A stretch of DNA of 64,000 nt from Alitibacter langaaensis DSM 22999 (GCF_003096995.1 NZ_QENU01000004.1:1-64000), one strand, 5' to 3'. Counted from the stretch's first letter, positions 1 through 8,162 are shown. A program made the numbers and translations. Notes: generated by a model from the letters alone, not told the origin.

Positions 1-101
1 CCAAGTAAATCTGCAGCTGAGCGAGCCGTGACTTCTAGCACAAAAAATTCAAGTAATTTTCTCTGTATAGATTTCTTTAGTTTACAATGAGTTATATTCA
101 T
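1..101 (-). CDS. IS1016 family transposase, N-terminal 33 residues only
   Basis: Reading from an ATG at 99-101 gives MNITHCKLKKSIQRKLLEFF and then VLEVTARSAADLLG up to the window edge. I recognise this as the beginning of the IS1016 transposase (IS1595 group, DDE chemistry). The catalytic part is not in the window, so completeness cannot be judged. No Shine-Dalgarno sequence is evident; the upstream hairpin ends about 4 bases before the ATG. Confidence 0.8.
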   Translation of the reverse strand, partial: MNITHCKLKKSIQRKLLEFFVLEVTARSAADLL

Positions 102-140
102 TTTTGTAGATTAGCATAGTACCTAATCTACGTCAGCCCC
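1..140 (-). mobile_element. IS1016 end (IS1595 superfamily), partial at window edge
   Basis: The segment ends in GGGGCTGACGTAGATTAG (read on the minus strand from 140), which I recognise as an IS1016-type terminal repeat, and it encodes the start of an IS1016-type transposase. A 9-bp inverted repeat (GTAGATTAG at 106-114 with CTAATCTAC at 123-131) lies just upstream of the transposase start and may fold over the ribosome entry region. The element breaks into hsdS: the last base of the hsdS stop codon at 140-142 is the first base of the element. The other end and target duplication are outside the window. Confidence 0.8.
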
Positions 141-949
141 TAATTTTTTATTATAAAAACTAATTCTTTAAAGTTGGCACGATAAAGATTAGTATCTAGC
201 CGCCCTATACTCTCAATTTCTTTAATCGTAGGTAAACTAAATGAAAAAGTATTATCTTTTTGATTATCCAGTAATTCTTTTTCAATCAAGGCTAAAATTG
301 ATTGATGGCGTTCTTTAATCAATCGCTGTTTATTCACAATCGCTCGAGTTAAATTCTCTACAAATTGAATGACGTTATCGGTATTATCATTCGGCATAGG
401 AATTTTACAATCCAAAAACAAGGTTTTTGCGTGTCGAATAGTTGCTCCTTTGGGTACAATAAAATCTAACTGTTCACGAAAAATAGCGTGTTTCATCATG
501 GCAAGCAGATAATATTTATACCGCCTAACAGGTAGCTTATACAATGCTCCAGACAACATCACATTGGGATAGTCTTTATCCAAAATCACAATTTCGCCAA
601 TATTACTGTCTTTAGAGATAATCAAATCCCCAGCTTTTAAATTCATCTTAACAAAACTGCTTGGCATAATTGGTAATACTGTTTCAGGTGTGACCTCAGG
701 CAGGTAAGAATGGTTTTGCAATGCTTTGGTACGCAAAAAATAATGGCTAGATTGTCCGATATAATTCGCGGAACCCACCTCTACGCCTAAATCTTTACGA
801 GATAAATCATGAGTTAGAAAATCTTTTACCAATTTACAATTCTGATTAGCAATTTCAAATTTTTTATGTCGTGATGATGATAAGCTAAAATCACATTCTA
901 CAATATTGTTGTAGCTAATCATTTTGGGGGTATGTATATAATTGCTCAT
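140..949 (-). CDS. hsdS: Restriction specificity subunit HsdS, truncated by IS1016
   Basis: DNA-recognition subunit of a type I-like or BcgI-like restriction-modification enzyme. The 269 residues hold one target recognition domain (typical GDLIISKDSNIGEIVIL stretch near residues 107-123), then a helical spacer (about 190-225, VNKQRLIKERHQSILALIEK), then only the first ~35 residues of what should be a second recognition domain (RLDTNLYRANF). The frame ends at a TAG formed at the junction with the IS1016 end. Full HsdS proteins usually have about 380-450 residues, so roughly the C-terminal third is lost. The start lies 2 bases after the stop of the upstream nuclease-methylase, so they form one operon. 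A single-domain HsdS could still act as a dimer. Confidence 0.75.
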   Translation of the reverse strand: MSNYIHTPKMISYNNIVECDFSLSSSRHKKFEIANQNCKLVKDFLTHDLSRKDLGVEVGSANYIGQSSHYFLRTKALQNHSYLPEVTPETVLPIMPSSFVKMNLKAGDLIISKDSNIGEIVILDKDYPNVMLSGALYKLPVRRYKYYLLAMMKHAIFREQLDFIVPKGATIRHAKTLFLDCKIPMPNDNTDNVIQFVENLTRAIVNKQRLIKERHQSILALIEKELLDNQKDNTFSFSLPTIKEIESIGRLDTNLYRANFKELVFIIKN

Positions 950-951
950 GA

Positions 952-3438
952 TTATTTTGCCTTAATAAACATATTTTGTAATGCTTCTTCTTGCGATACA
1001 CACCACGCTTTAAAATCAGCAATCGTTTGGCTAAAATCTTCATCTAACAGCGGATTGCCTTCATCATCAATTTGTACCTCAAAGGTTTTATAATCAATCT
1101 TATACGTCGGCACAAACTGTTTAACACGCTTACTGGTTTTGACTTCATAGCCTACTTTTTTAATATCTTTTGCAAAGACTTGATAATTTTTCATTTTTAG
1201 CTTTTGGAGTTCATCAGCCGTTGGTTTATACGCCACGATAATAGACGTATTTACGCCTGTTTCGGCAAATACATTGGCTGGTAAATCAAAAATTGCCACA
1301 ATTCGCATTTTATCCATCAACCATTGACGAGCGATTTTATGGCTATCAATGCTGGCAATAGAATTGGACAACACAATCCCCATTCTTCCTCCATCTTCTA
1401 AAATACGGTAGGCATTTTCAAGAAACACCACGCCCAAATCAATTTTTTTGGCTTGTTTTTTGGATTTCTTGTTGTCGTCCGTTTCGTTATCATTGCCTTT
1501 ACTCCCATACAAATTCCACAATTCGTAACACTCAATCACGGCTTTATCTTTATCATCTTTTGGCGTAAAGGCACGGTCTTCACCAAATGGCGGATTGGTT
1601 AAAACCACATCAAATTTTTTGAGTTTATTTTTATCAGGGCGGTTATCCCAATTACCGTTTTGGTTCATAGAAGGCACAAGTTCTAAAATATTGCCTTTAT
1701 GGTCGAACTTTGATAATAGAGAACCGTAACCTGATTTAGCTTCAATAGTGGCATTGCCATCGCCATTTAACAGCATATTTAAGGTCGCCAGCATTACCAT
1801 TTGCTCGTCAATATCCATACCAAAAATATTGCCGTCATCTAGCTTACTATTTGAATTTACATAAGAAACTGATAAGAAGTCAGCAATACCTACTGTTGGG
1901 TCAATTACAGTTTCGCCATTTCTAGGATTAACAATTTTGACTAAGAAATCAATAAGCGGTAAGGGTGTTACAAATTGTGCGTTATTATCTTTTGCAAATG
2001 GTGTGGCAAACTTATAAAACACAAGTTGATAAAGGTCAGTTTTGTGTGACCGCACAAAAGAGTAGTTTTGAAATTGGGTAATAACTTCAATCAACACTTT
2101 GATGTGATTTTCGTTTTTGTCATCAAACGCATTATTTTCTAAAATACGAAAATACTCACCAGACGCCTTCTCTCGTAACTGATGAATACGACTTAAAAAT
2201 TGTTGTATATTATCATCGGCTAATGACTGATATTTTTTCTCATCAGGTGTGATATAAAAATCAAGATAATGGCTAGTATTTTTTTCGTTACGTTTTTCAT
2301 CAAAAATTTTTAAGGATAAAATCTGAATTAAAATTTCAAATCCACGTTGATTGGTTAAACCAACCTTATCCATAGTTCGCAAAATACTGCTCATTACATC
2401 GTTAATTTGCGTAGAATGTACGCCCGAAATAATATCCAAATCCCAAATGGTCTGTTTTGATAAATCTTTTTCTTTTTCATTTTCAATATCCAAGATAACA
2501 TCAAAATTTGGAATATTAAGATAAGGGTCTGGCAGATTTAAAGACAAATCTTTAGTTTTACTCTCATCACCTTTTGTATTGTACTCATCGCTAAATCGTA
2601 AAAATTTACCATTGTGTTTTTTAAATAAGTACAAACGCTCGGTATCATACAAAATACCCAAACAAAAGTTTTTGTTACTTTCTTTCATATAGGCTTTAAG
2701 CTGCTTATCCCATACATCAGAAATATTTTTGTTATCTTCTTTTTTAAACTCAATGGCGACTATCATGTGGTCTCGGAGCCATTCCAAGCTATCTAAATCA
2801 TTTTTAAGGTGATAATTTTGGTAGTGTATAAACCAGTCTTTATCATCAAAAATAACGGCATCAATTTTTAATGCTGTTGAAGATTTATTACCTTTAGGAA
2901 AATGGATTTCCGTACCAATATAATCTTTGGCTACCAATCCCGAATTGATAAGAGCATACAAAAATTGCCATTTGTAATATTGCTCATTTTTTGTTCCATT
3001 AGCTTTTTTGAAGTTTGATTTTGGCGTGGGATTTAAATGCTCTGTCAGAAATCCTTGATATTCAATATCTAAGTTACCATATTCATTATCAAAATCATTT
3101 TTTAATAATGAGAATGTCTGCTTATTGGCTGTTGGCTGTTGGCTGTTGGCTGTTGGTTGTTGGCTGTTGGCTGTTGGCTGTTGGCTGTTAGCTGTTAGCT
3201 GTTGGCTGTTGGCTGTTGGCTGTTGGCTGTTGGCTGTTGGCTGTTGGCTGTTGGCTGTTGGCTGTTGGCTGTTGGCTGTTGGCTGTTGGCTGTTGGCTGT
3301 TGGCTGTTGGCTGTTGGCTGTTGGCTGTTGGCTGTTGGCTGTTGGCTGTTGGCTGTTGGCTGTTGGCTGTTGGCTGTTGGCTGTTGGCTGTTGGCTGTTG
3401 GCTGTTGGCTGTTGGCTGTTGGCTGTTGGCTGTTTCAT
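952..3438 (-). CDS. Phase-variable fused restriction nuclease / N6-adenine DNA methyltransferase
   Basis: 828 residues. Residues 3-107 are about 15 copies of QPTANSQ, encoded by a 7-base repeat. Residues ~150-260 look like an HsdR_N/PD-(D/E)xK nuclease, with D193 (LKIDAVIF) and E230-x-K232 (IVAIEFKKE). Residues ~345-760 are an HsdM-type methylase: motif I at 513-520 is DPTVGIAD rather than the usual DPxCGxGG, and motif IV NPPF is at 615-618. No separate hsdR or helicase gene is visible, so nuclease and methylase sit in one chain with HsdS separate, as in BcgI. The ATG at 3436-3438 has AAGG 8 bases upstream. The frame is open (ON) as sequenced. Alternative: a methylase with a degenerate, inactive nuclease domain. 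Confidence 0.8.
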   Translation of the reverse strand: MKQPTANSQQPTANSQQPTANSQQPTANSQQPTANSQQPTANSQQPTANSQQPTANSQQPTANSQQPTANSQQPTANSQQLTANSQQPTANSQQPTANSQQPTANKQTFSLLKNDFDNEYGNLDIEYQGFLTEHLNPTPKSNFKKANGTKNEQYYKWQFLYALINSGLVAKDYIGTEIHFPKGNKSSTALKIDAVIFDDKDWFIHYQNYHLKNDLDSLEWLRDHMIVAIEFKKEDNKNISDVWDKQLKAYMKESNKNFCLGILYDTERLYLFKKHNGKFLRFSDEYNTKGDESKTKDLSLNLPDPYLNIPNFDVILDIENEKEKDLSKQTIWDLDIISGVHSTQINDVMSSILRTMDKVGLTNQRGFEILIQILSLKIFDEKRNEKNTSHYLDFYITPDEKKYQSLADDNIQQFLSRIHQLREKASGEYFRILENNAFDDKNENHIKVLIEVITQFQNYSFVRSHKTDLYQLVFYKFATPFAKDNNAQFVTPLPLIDFLVKIVNPRNGETVIDPTVGIADFLSVSYVNSNSKLDDGNIFGMDIDEQMVMLATLNMLLNGDGNATIEAKSGYGSLLSKFDHKGNILELVPSMNQNGNWDNRPDKNKLKKFDVVLTNPPFGEDRAFTPKDDKDKAVIECYELWNLYGSKGNDNETDDNKKSKKQAKKIDLGVVFLENAYRILEDGGRMGIVLSNSIASIDSHKIARQWLMDKMRIVAIFDLPANVFAETGVNTSIIVAYKPTADELQKLKMKNYQVFAKDIKKVGYEVKTSKRVKQFVPTYKIDYKTFEVQIDDEGNPLLDEDFSQTIADFKAWCVSQEEALQNMFIKAK
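3118..3432. repeat. Heptanucleotide tract, about 45 copies of TTGGCTG (coding strand AGCCAAC)
   Basis: The tract starts two codons after the ATG of the nuclease-methylase. As 7 is not a multiple of 3, each gain or loss of a unit shifts the downstream frame, the usual slipped-strand mechanism of phase variation in Haemophilus. About 33 copies nearest the start codon are perfect. Variants TTAGCTG (twice) and TTGGTTG (once) occur only at the far end, around 3150-3200. All three frames read the same heptapeptide without a stop, so frame matters only after the tract. The perfect copies from about 3203 to 3432 are the likely slipping part. Confidence 0.95.
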
Positions 3439-3464
3439 TTTTATGCCTTATTTTGAAAAGTCAA

Positions 3465-4546
3465 GTTGATTTACAAAGGAATAGCAGAACGTTTGGATAT
3501 ATCTGCTGACCTAATCGTACATATGGTTTTGCGAATATAATCGAGCAAAATCGTTTCTTTATTTGTCACAGTATCTTTGGCGAAATTCACAAAATTGTGA
3601 TACACCAAATAATTATTTAAGTATTTAGTGGCTACACCCTTGAAACGATGTACCAGCATGTTTTTCAGTCGGCTATGATAGCTGTTGATTGTTTGAATAT
3701 TGAACGTACCGACTGCACGTTTACCACGTGGAATACGGATATGGCTTAGATTCATATCCAGCGATAGCTTTTGATAAGGGCGCAACGAATCAGTAACAAA
3801 AACGGAATCTTTGGCAATTTTACCATTCAAAACTTTCTGCAAATCTCGCAATGAAGGCTTGCCGAGATTACTAATTCTAGCAATAGATAAGCCATTAAGG
3901 TTAATACCACAAGGAACGCAAACCTGTTCTTTAGAAATGCCACGTTTAGTCGCTCTCGTTCCTCGTTTGTGAGCGGGACGTGGCAGGTTAAAATTTTTGT
4001 GATTACCCTTGTAAGAAATGGTTGAATAAGTTTCATCAGCTTGGACAACACCATCTAACTCAACTTCATTCATCATGTTTTGAAGGGCATCTAAAATTTT
4101 GTGTCGCCATACAAAAGCGGTAGCCAGACTGATTCCACAAATTGCAGCGCATTTACGAAGTGGATATTTTTCAATCATGCAATGAATGTATTTCTCCCAA
4201 ACTTCAATGTCTTTTTGCGTACCATACAAAATAGTCCCTGTTTGCTCAACGAATGATTTCTTGCAATCACGACACAAATATCGTTGATTCCCACAATCTT
4301 TCCCATTTTTGACAAAATGTGTAGATTGGCAATGTGGGCAATTCGTAATTTTTCTCGGCTCAATGACTCTCTTAACCTGTTCTTTTGGGCTGACAGAAGT
4401 CAAAAAAGCCTGTTTATCTGTCTCGGATAAATTTTCAAAAAGTTGTTTTAAAATGTCTAATTCTTTCGTTATGCCCGACATGATAAAATCCCTTACAGTT
4501 CAATTAACTATAAGAGATTTTATCGAAATTTAGTGGGAATATCAAC
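3465..4546 (-). mobile_element. IS1595-family insertion sequence
   Basis: The element carries one transposase gene. Short matching ends can be seen: GTTGAT at 3465-3470 and its complement ATCAAC at 4541-4546, with weak similarity beyond. I find no matching target duplication (flanks are AAAGTCAA and GGATTATT), which suggests a rearrangement after insertion or slightly different true ends. It separates the nuclease-methylase from a DUF1524 fragment: the TGA that ends the fragment at 4542-4544 is made by the IS end. Its left end lies about 27 bases before the methylase ATG, so it must influence that promoter region. Confidence 0.65.
3471..4481 (-). CDS. IS1595 family transposase
   Basis: 336-residue DDE transposase. 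An N-terminal zinc ribbon (CPHC near residue 48, then CRDC near 70) precedes the catalytic core. Candidate catalytic positions are D in VVQADETYSTIS, D in DSVFVTDSLRPY and the N/H/R cluster in INSYHSRLKNML, as in the IS1595 group. The length is normal and the frame intact, so it may be active. It is only distantly similar to the two transposases at 43400-44440 and 51115-52239, although all have the same zinc ribbon plus DDE plan. Confidence 0.85.
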   Translation of the reverse strand: MSGITKELDILKQLFENLSETDKQAFLTSVSPKEQVKRVIEPRKITNCPHCQSTHFVKNGKDCGNQRYLCRDCKKSFVEQTGTILYGTQKDIEVWEKYIHCMIEKYPLRKCAAICGISLATAFVWRHKILDALQNMMNEVELDGVVQADETYSTISYKGNHKNFNLPRPAHKRGTRATKRGISKEQVCVPCGINLNGLSIARISNLGKPSLRDLQKVLNGKIAKDSVFVTDSLRPYQKLSLDMNLSHIRIPRGKRAVGTFNIQTINSYHSRLKNMLVHRFKGVATKYLNNYLVYHNFVNFAKDTVTNKETILLDYIRKTICTIRSADISKRSAIPL

Positions 4547-4835
4547 GGATTATTAAAACACAGCCATTTTCAACAACTTCAATAGTCCATTCACCTTCTT
4601 TTAAAACTTGACTAGTTAAAGCATAAGATGAAACATTCTCAATGCCTGTAAAATATTTCTCTTTCTTATCTTTAAAATCCCAATTTGAAGCTGAAGAATT
4701 ACGTCTTTTATTTAGAGGCACAAGATTAGCTAAACGATGTAACCACAATTGATGATTATCATCAGACCATAATTTCTGCCATTGGCTATTTTTGTCAAGT
4801 GTTTGAGGCAAAACATGCTCAATAGTAAGTAACAC
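4542..4835 (-). pseudogene. Fragment of a DUF1524/HNH (GmrSD-like) restriction protein
   Basis: Residues LLTIEHVLPQTLDKNSQW and the following LHRLANLVPLNKRRNSSASN match the C-terminal HNH-like DUF1524 domain of GmrSD/DUF262 proteins, where IEHVLPQ supplies the catalytic histidine. Only about 97 residues remain, from a GTG at 4833-4835. Three codons upstream lies an in-frame TAG (4845-4847), and no recognisable coding sequence for the large N-terminal part follows. The 3' end is cut by the IS1595 element, whose end supplies the stop codon. It is a remnant of a further restriction gene in this island and probably not functional. Confidence 0.7.
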
Positions 4836-4886
4836 ATTTCCGTCCTATCGATCGGGTATCCAATGCCATTTACTACAACTTGCGTA

Positions 4887-5945
4887 TTATGCTTTTAATG
4901 ATTGCATATCAATAACAAAGCGATATTTTACATCTGATTTAAGCATACGCTCATAGGCGTGGTTAATATCTTGAATATTGATCATTTCAACATCTGGCAC
5001 GATATTATGTTTACCACAGAAATCTAACATTTCTTGGGTTTCTTTGATTCCCCCAATATTTGAACCCGCAATTGAACGTCTGCCTAAAACAAGAGGAACC
5101 GTGGTAATACTTGGTTCAAGATCACCAATTAACCCCACAAGCACAAGCGTACCGCTGATTGCTAAGGTTGGTACATATGGTTTGAGATCGTGGGTATAAG
5201 GTACGGTGTCGATGATTAAATCAAAAGTATTTGCCACTGATGCCATTTGTTTTTCATCGGTTGAAATCACTACACGGCTAGCACCTAAGCGGAGTGCATC
5301 TTGTTCTTTGCCCGCTGAACGCGTGAAAAGTGTTACCTCTGCCCCTAACGCTACGGCAAGTTTGATCGCCATATGGCCTAATCCACCTAAACCAATAACG
5401 GCAACTTTTGAACCTTTGCCAATGTTCCAATGGTGTAATGGAGACCAAGTCGTAATACCTGCACAAAGTAATGGTGCAACCGCTTTTGTATCAAGATTTT
5501 CTGGCACGCTCAAAACAAAGCTTTCGGTAACCACAATTTTTTCGCTATAGCCGCCGAAAGTAGGTGTATTATCGCCATAACGGTCGGTATCACAATAAGT
5601 AAGTACTGCACCGTGATCACAGTATTGTTCTAACCCTTGTTCACAAGGATGGCAATGACGGCAACTATCGACAAGACAGCCAACCCCGACTAAATCGCCC
5701 ACTTTGAATTTGGTGACTTTATCACCAACACGGCTTACTCTGCCGACAATTTCGTGGCCTGGCACCACAGGGTAAATTGATGATTTCCAATCGTTACGAG
5801 CTTGGTGCAAATCTGAGTGGCATACACCACAATAGAGAATATCAATTTCCACATCATCTACACGTATATCACGGCGTTCAAAAGTATATGGAACAAGAGG
5901 CGATTTTGGATCTAAGGCGGCAAAGCCTTTTACTTTAAATGTCAT
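4887..5945 (-). CDS. Zinc-dependent NAD(P) alcohol dehydrogenase, YahK/CAD-like
   Basis: 352-residue medium-chain dehydrogenase that oxidises alcohols or reduces aldehydes with NADP(H). Visible features: catalytic zinc ligands C42 (CGVCHSD), H64 (GHE) and C161 (CAGITTW); structural zinc cysteines near 95, 98, 101 and 109; nucleotide loop GLGGLGH near 185. It matches the cinnamyl-alcohol-dehydrogenase-like aldehyde reductases (E. coli YahK). It appears to be a single-gene unit, with the restriction island abutting its 3' side. The start is preceded by AAAGGAAAATTT. The physiological substrate cannot be read from the sequence. Confidence 0.88.
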   Translation of the reverse strand: MTFKVKGFAALDPKSPLVPYTFERRDIRVDDVEIDILYCGVCHSDLHQARNDWKSSIYPVVPGHEIVGRVSRVGDKVTKFKVGDLVGVGCLVDSCRHCHPCEQGLEQYCDHGAVLTYCDTDRYGDNTPTFGGYSEKIVVTESFVLSVPENLDTKAVAPLLCAGITTWSPLHHWNIGKGSKVAVIGLGGLGHMAIKLAVALGAEVTLFTRSAGKEQDALRLGASRVVISTDEKQMASVANTFDLIIDTVPYTHDLKPYVPTLAISGTLVLVGLIGDLEPSITTVPLVLGRRSIAGSNIGGIKETQEMLDFCGKHNIVPDVEMINIQDINHAYERMLKSDVKYRFVIDMQSLKA

Positions 5946-6063
5946 AAATTTTCCTTTTTGGATATGTGAAAAGTGCGGTCAATTTTGCAAGAGAATTTGT
6001 AAAATTGGCGTTATCGAAGTCGTAGAAGAACAGGCTTGAACGGACAGATCACGATAAATCAAT

Positions 6064-6101
6064 GTTTCCTTTTTTGTGTATCAACACCCTAAAAAGGAAA
6101 C
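6064..6101. other. Perfect 11-bp inverted repeat in the gap upstream of the alcohol dehydrogenase
   Basis: GTTTCCTTTTT (6064-6074) pairs with AAAAAGGAAAC (6091-6101); inside the loop GTGT can pair with ACAC. It lies about 120 bases upstream of the dehydrogenase start in a stretch with no credible gene. It could be a hairpin in a leader or a remnant of a small element. An uptake core AAGTGCGGT is nearby at about 5970. Confidence 0.4.
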
Positions 6102-6226
6102 CACACCGCTTTATTTTAATCCTCTTATGATTAAATACAAGATAGATTGCAAATCTTATTTTCCTACACAATTCCTTCTACACGAGGGGCAGAATGATGA
6201 ATTGCCAATATTTCTCGCCAATAGGA

Positions 6227-6694
6227 TTAGTTCGCATTATTTGCTTTTAACGCCGTTTTATTGCTGATATAAATAAAATATAAGGCAATGGCTAAAGATA
6301 CGGCTGCCATAAGGCGAGTTGGCGAGAAAGAGAGCGATTGATTGCCAAATAAACCAAAATTATCAATCAGTAAACTCATTAAAATTTGCCCAAAAATCAC
6401 TGCCACTGTCCCCGTGGTTGTGCCGATTCGTTTCACCGCCAGCACCATCGCCAACAGATACGGCACGCCGAAAAACGCCCCCATTAGCTGCCATTTAGGC
6501 ACATTCATCAAGCCCATCTCACGGCTATGTTCAAAAAAGATAATGGAAAGCCCCGTAAGCAGTGTGCCTAAAAAGAAGGTTAAAAACGCAGTATAAAAAA
6601 CGCCTACCTGACTGCCTAATTTACCATTTACCGCCGATTGCACGCTAAGCATCGCACCGCCTAGCACCGCTAAAATTACCATTAACCAAGTCAT
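6227..6694 (-). CDS. DMT superfamily membrane protein, YdcZ/DUF606 type (second of pair)
   Basis: 155 residues with about five hydrophobic helices: an N-terminal segment MVILAVLGGAMLSVQSAVNG, a central GVFYTAFLTFFLGTLL, then two more, ending in ALYFIYISN. This is the usual size and pattern of YdcZ (DUF606) proteins, half-size drug/metabolite-type transporters often encoded as tandem pairs. A good AAGGAG lies 7 bases before the ATG. It follows the related gene at 6705-7136 by 10 bases, so the two probably form a heterodimer. Substrate unknown. Confidence 0.8.
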   Translation of the reverse strand: MTWLMVILAVLGGAMLSVQSAVNGKLGSQVGVFYTAFLTFFLGTLLTGLSIIFFEHSREMGLMNVPKWQLMGAFFGVPYLLAMVLAVKRIGTTTGTVAVIFGQILMSLLIDNFGLFGNQSLSFSPTRLMAAVSLAIALYFIYISNKTALKANNAN

Positions 6695-6704
6695 TTTATT
6701 CTCC

Positions 6705-7136
6705 TTAAATAATCATCAACATTAACGCGATAATAATAAAAAATAACGCGACAACTCTTTTCTTATCCACCTGCAAACGCGGCATACCAAACCAACCAAA
6801 ATGATCGATTAAAAGGCTTTTTGCCACCTGCCCGAACAGCACGCCGATCATCGCCATTGCGATACCAATTTTTGGGGTGATTAATGCCAAAATCACCACA
6901 TACATCGGCCCTAAAATACCGCCCGTAAGCGTCCAATTAGGCTGCGAAAGCAAAGATGGCACTTTGCGTGGTGCAAAAAAGAGCATCAGCAAAAACGTTA
7001 AAACCGTTCCCACAGAAAAAATGCTAAATGTCGCCCAAAGGTTCCCAACATTTTGCGATAATGCAGAGAGCAATCCTGCTTCCACCGATAGCCCCATTCC
7101 CGCCAAAATCACGATAATAATTAACAAAAAGTACAT
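6705..7136 (-). CDS. DMT superfamily membrane protein, YdcZ/DUF606 type (first of pair)
   Basis: 143 residues, very hydrophobic, with four to five predicted helices and the family-type GQVAKSLLIDHFGWFG segment, which matches GQILMSLLIDNFGLFG in its downstream partner. The two are clear paralogues and should form an antiparallel dimeric transporter. GAGG precedes the ATG. The LysR gene at 7236 is transcribed divergently from a 99-base shared region and is the likely regulator. Confidence 0.8.
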   Translation of the reverse strand: MYFLLIIIVILAGMGLSVEAGLLSALSQNVGNLWATFSIFSVGTVLTFLLMLFFAPRKVPSLLSQPNWTLTGGILGPMYVVILALITPKIGIAMAMIGVLFGQVAKSLLIDHFGWFGMPRLQVDKKRVVALFFIIIALMLMII

Positions 7137-7235
7137 ATTTACCTCTCAATATTCATTAGATGCCGCTATTTTAAGGTGTTCTTCTTTGCTTAAAAAGCGT
7201 ATAATCCTCAAAACACTTTTGCAAAATTCGCACAA

Positions 7236-8162
7236 ATGAACTCATCTATCAACCTTAATCAAATTAATATCAAGGCGTTGCGTTATTACGTGGACGTTTG
7301 CCATCAAAAAAGTTTTTCTGTTATAGCACGCAAAGAAAATGTTTCTGTTTCCGTGATTTCTCGCACTATTTCGCAATTGGAAGATGTGCTGGGTATCTCG
7401 CTACTTTATCGCAACACTCGCTCGGTGCTGCCTACCGAAGCTGGCGTGATTTTTCTGCAAACGGCACAAAAAATTTTAGAAATGTTGGATCGCTCATTAC
7501 AAGAGCTACACAACAACACAGAAGAAGTGCAAGGCTTGGTGCGAATCAACGCACCGCTGAGTTTTACCAGACACCATATAATGCCTTATCTTGCGGAATT
7601 AAAACTAAAATACCCCAAATTACAATTAGCATTAACCCAATCAGATACTTATATCGACCCGCATCAACAAGGCACTGATTTGATTTTCCGCATTGGCTCT
7701 TTAACTGATTCCACACTGCGTGCGAGGATACTAAGTGTGGTCAATTATGCGTTATTTTCCTCGCCCGATTATTTACGCACACACGGAACGCCCGTTGATT
7801 TAGATGATTTAAAAAGCCACGAACGCATTTTATTTAAAGGGCATTTAGGGGTTGAGACTTGGTTTGTACAGCAAGATGACAATTTACAACGCATTGATTT
7901 GCCTGTTTCTTTTACCGTGAATGATGGCGACAGCTTATTAGCGGCTGCAGAATCGAGTATGGGGATTGCGATGCTTCCCGACTGGTTGGCTTGTCAATCG
8001 GTGAAAAATGGCAAATTAATTCCGATTATGACAGATCACAAATGGTGCATTAGAGCAAAGCCCATTCATATTGCGATGATTTACCCCAATGTGCAGAATT
8101 TGCCTTGTAATGTGCGTGCCGTAATGGATTATTTTATTGAAAAATATCAAATTGGATGGTGA
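7236..8162 (+). CDS. LysR family transcriptional regulator
   Basis: 308 residues. The N-terminal winged helix-turn-helix (about 10-70) has the LysR pattern ALRYYVDVCHQKSFSVIARK, then SVSVISRTISQLEDVLGISL. The effector domain covers about 95-300. Divergence from the YdcZ-type transporter pair makes those genes the likely target. A TATAAT at 7200-7205 may be its -10 box; no strong Shine-Dalgarno is seen. The inducer is unknown. Confidence 0.85.
   Translation: MNSSINLNQINIKALRYYVDVCHQKSFSVIARKENVSVSVISRTISQLEDVLGISLLYRNTRSVLPTEAGVIFLQTAQKILEMLDRSLQELHNNTEEVQGLVRINAPLSFTRHHIMPYLAELKLKYPKLQLALTQSDTYIDPHQQGTDLIFRIGSLTDSTLRARILSVVNYALFSSPDYLRTHGTPVDLDDLKSHERILFKGHLGVETWFVQQDDNLQRIDLPVSFTVNDGDSLLAAAESSMGIAMLPDWLACQSVKNGKLIPIMTDHKWCIRAKPIHIAMIYPNVQNLPCNVRAVMDYFIEKYQIGW

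Noticed and set aside
3118-3432. CRISPR array
   Set aside because: The 7-base units are contiguous with no spacers; it is a simple sequence repeat.
3125-3509. Three overlapping plus-strand ORFs made of GCWLLAV repeats across the heptamer tract
   Set aside because: They are the antisense reading of the repeat in the nuclease-methylase gene; any 7-base repeat without a stop gives such frames. No ribosome site or homology.
5206-5550. Plus-strand ORFs antisense to the alcohol dehydrogenase
   Set aside because: Shadow frames of a well-supported gene; low-complexity composition and no recognisable domain.
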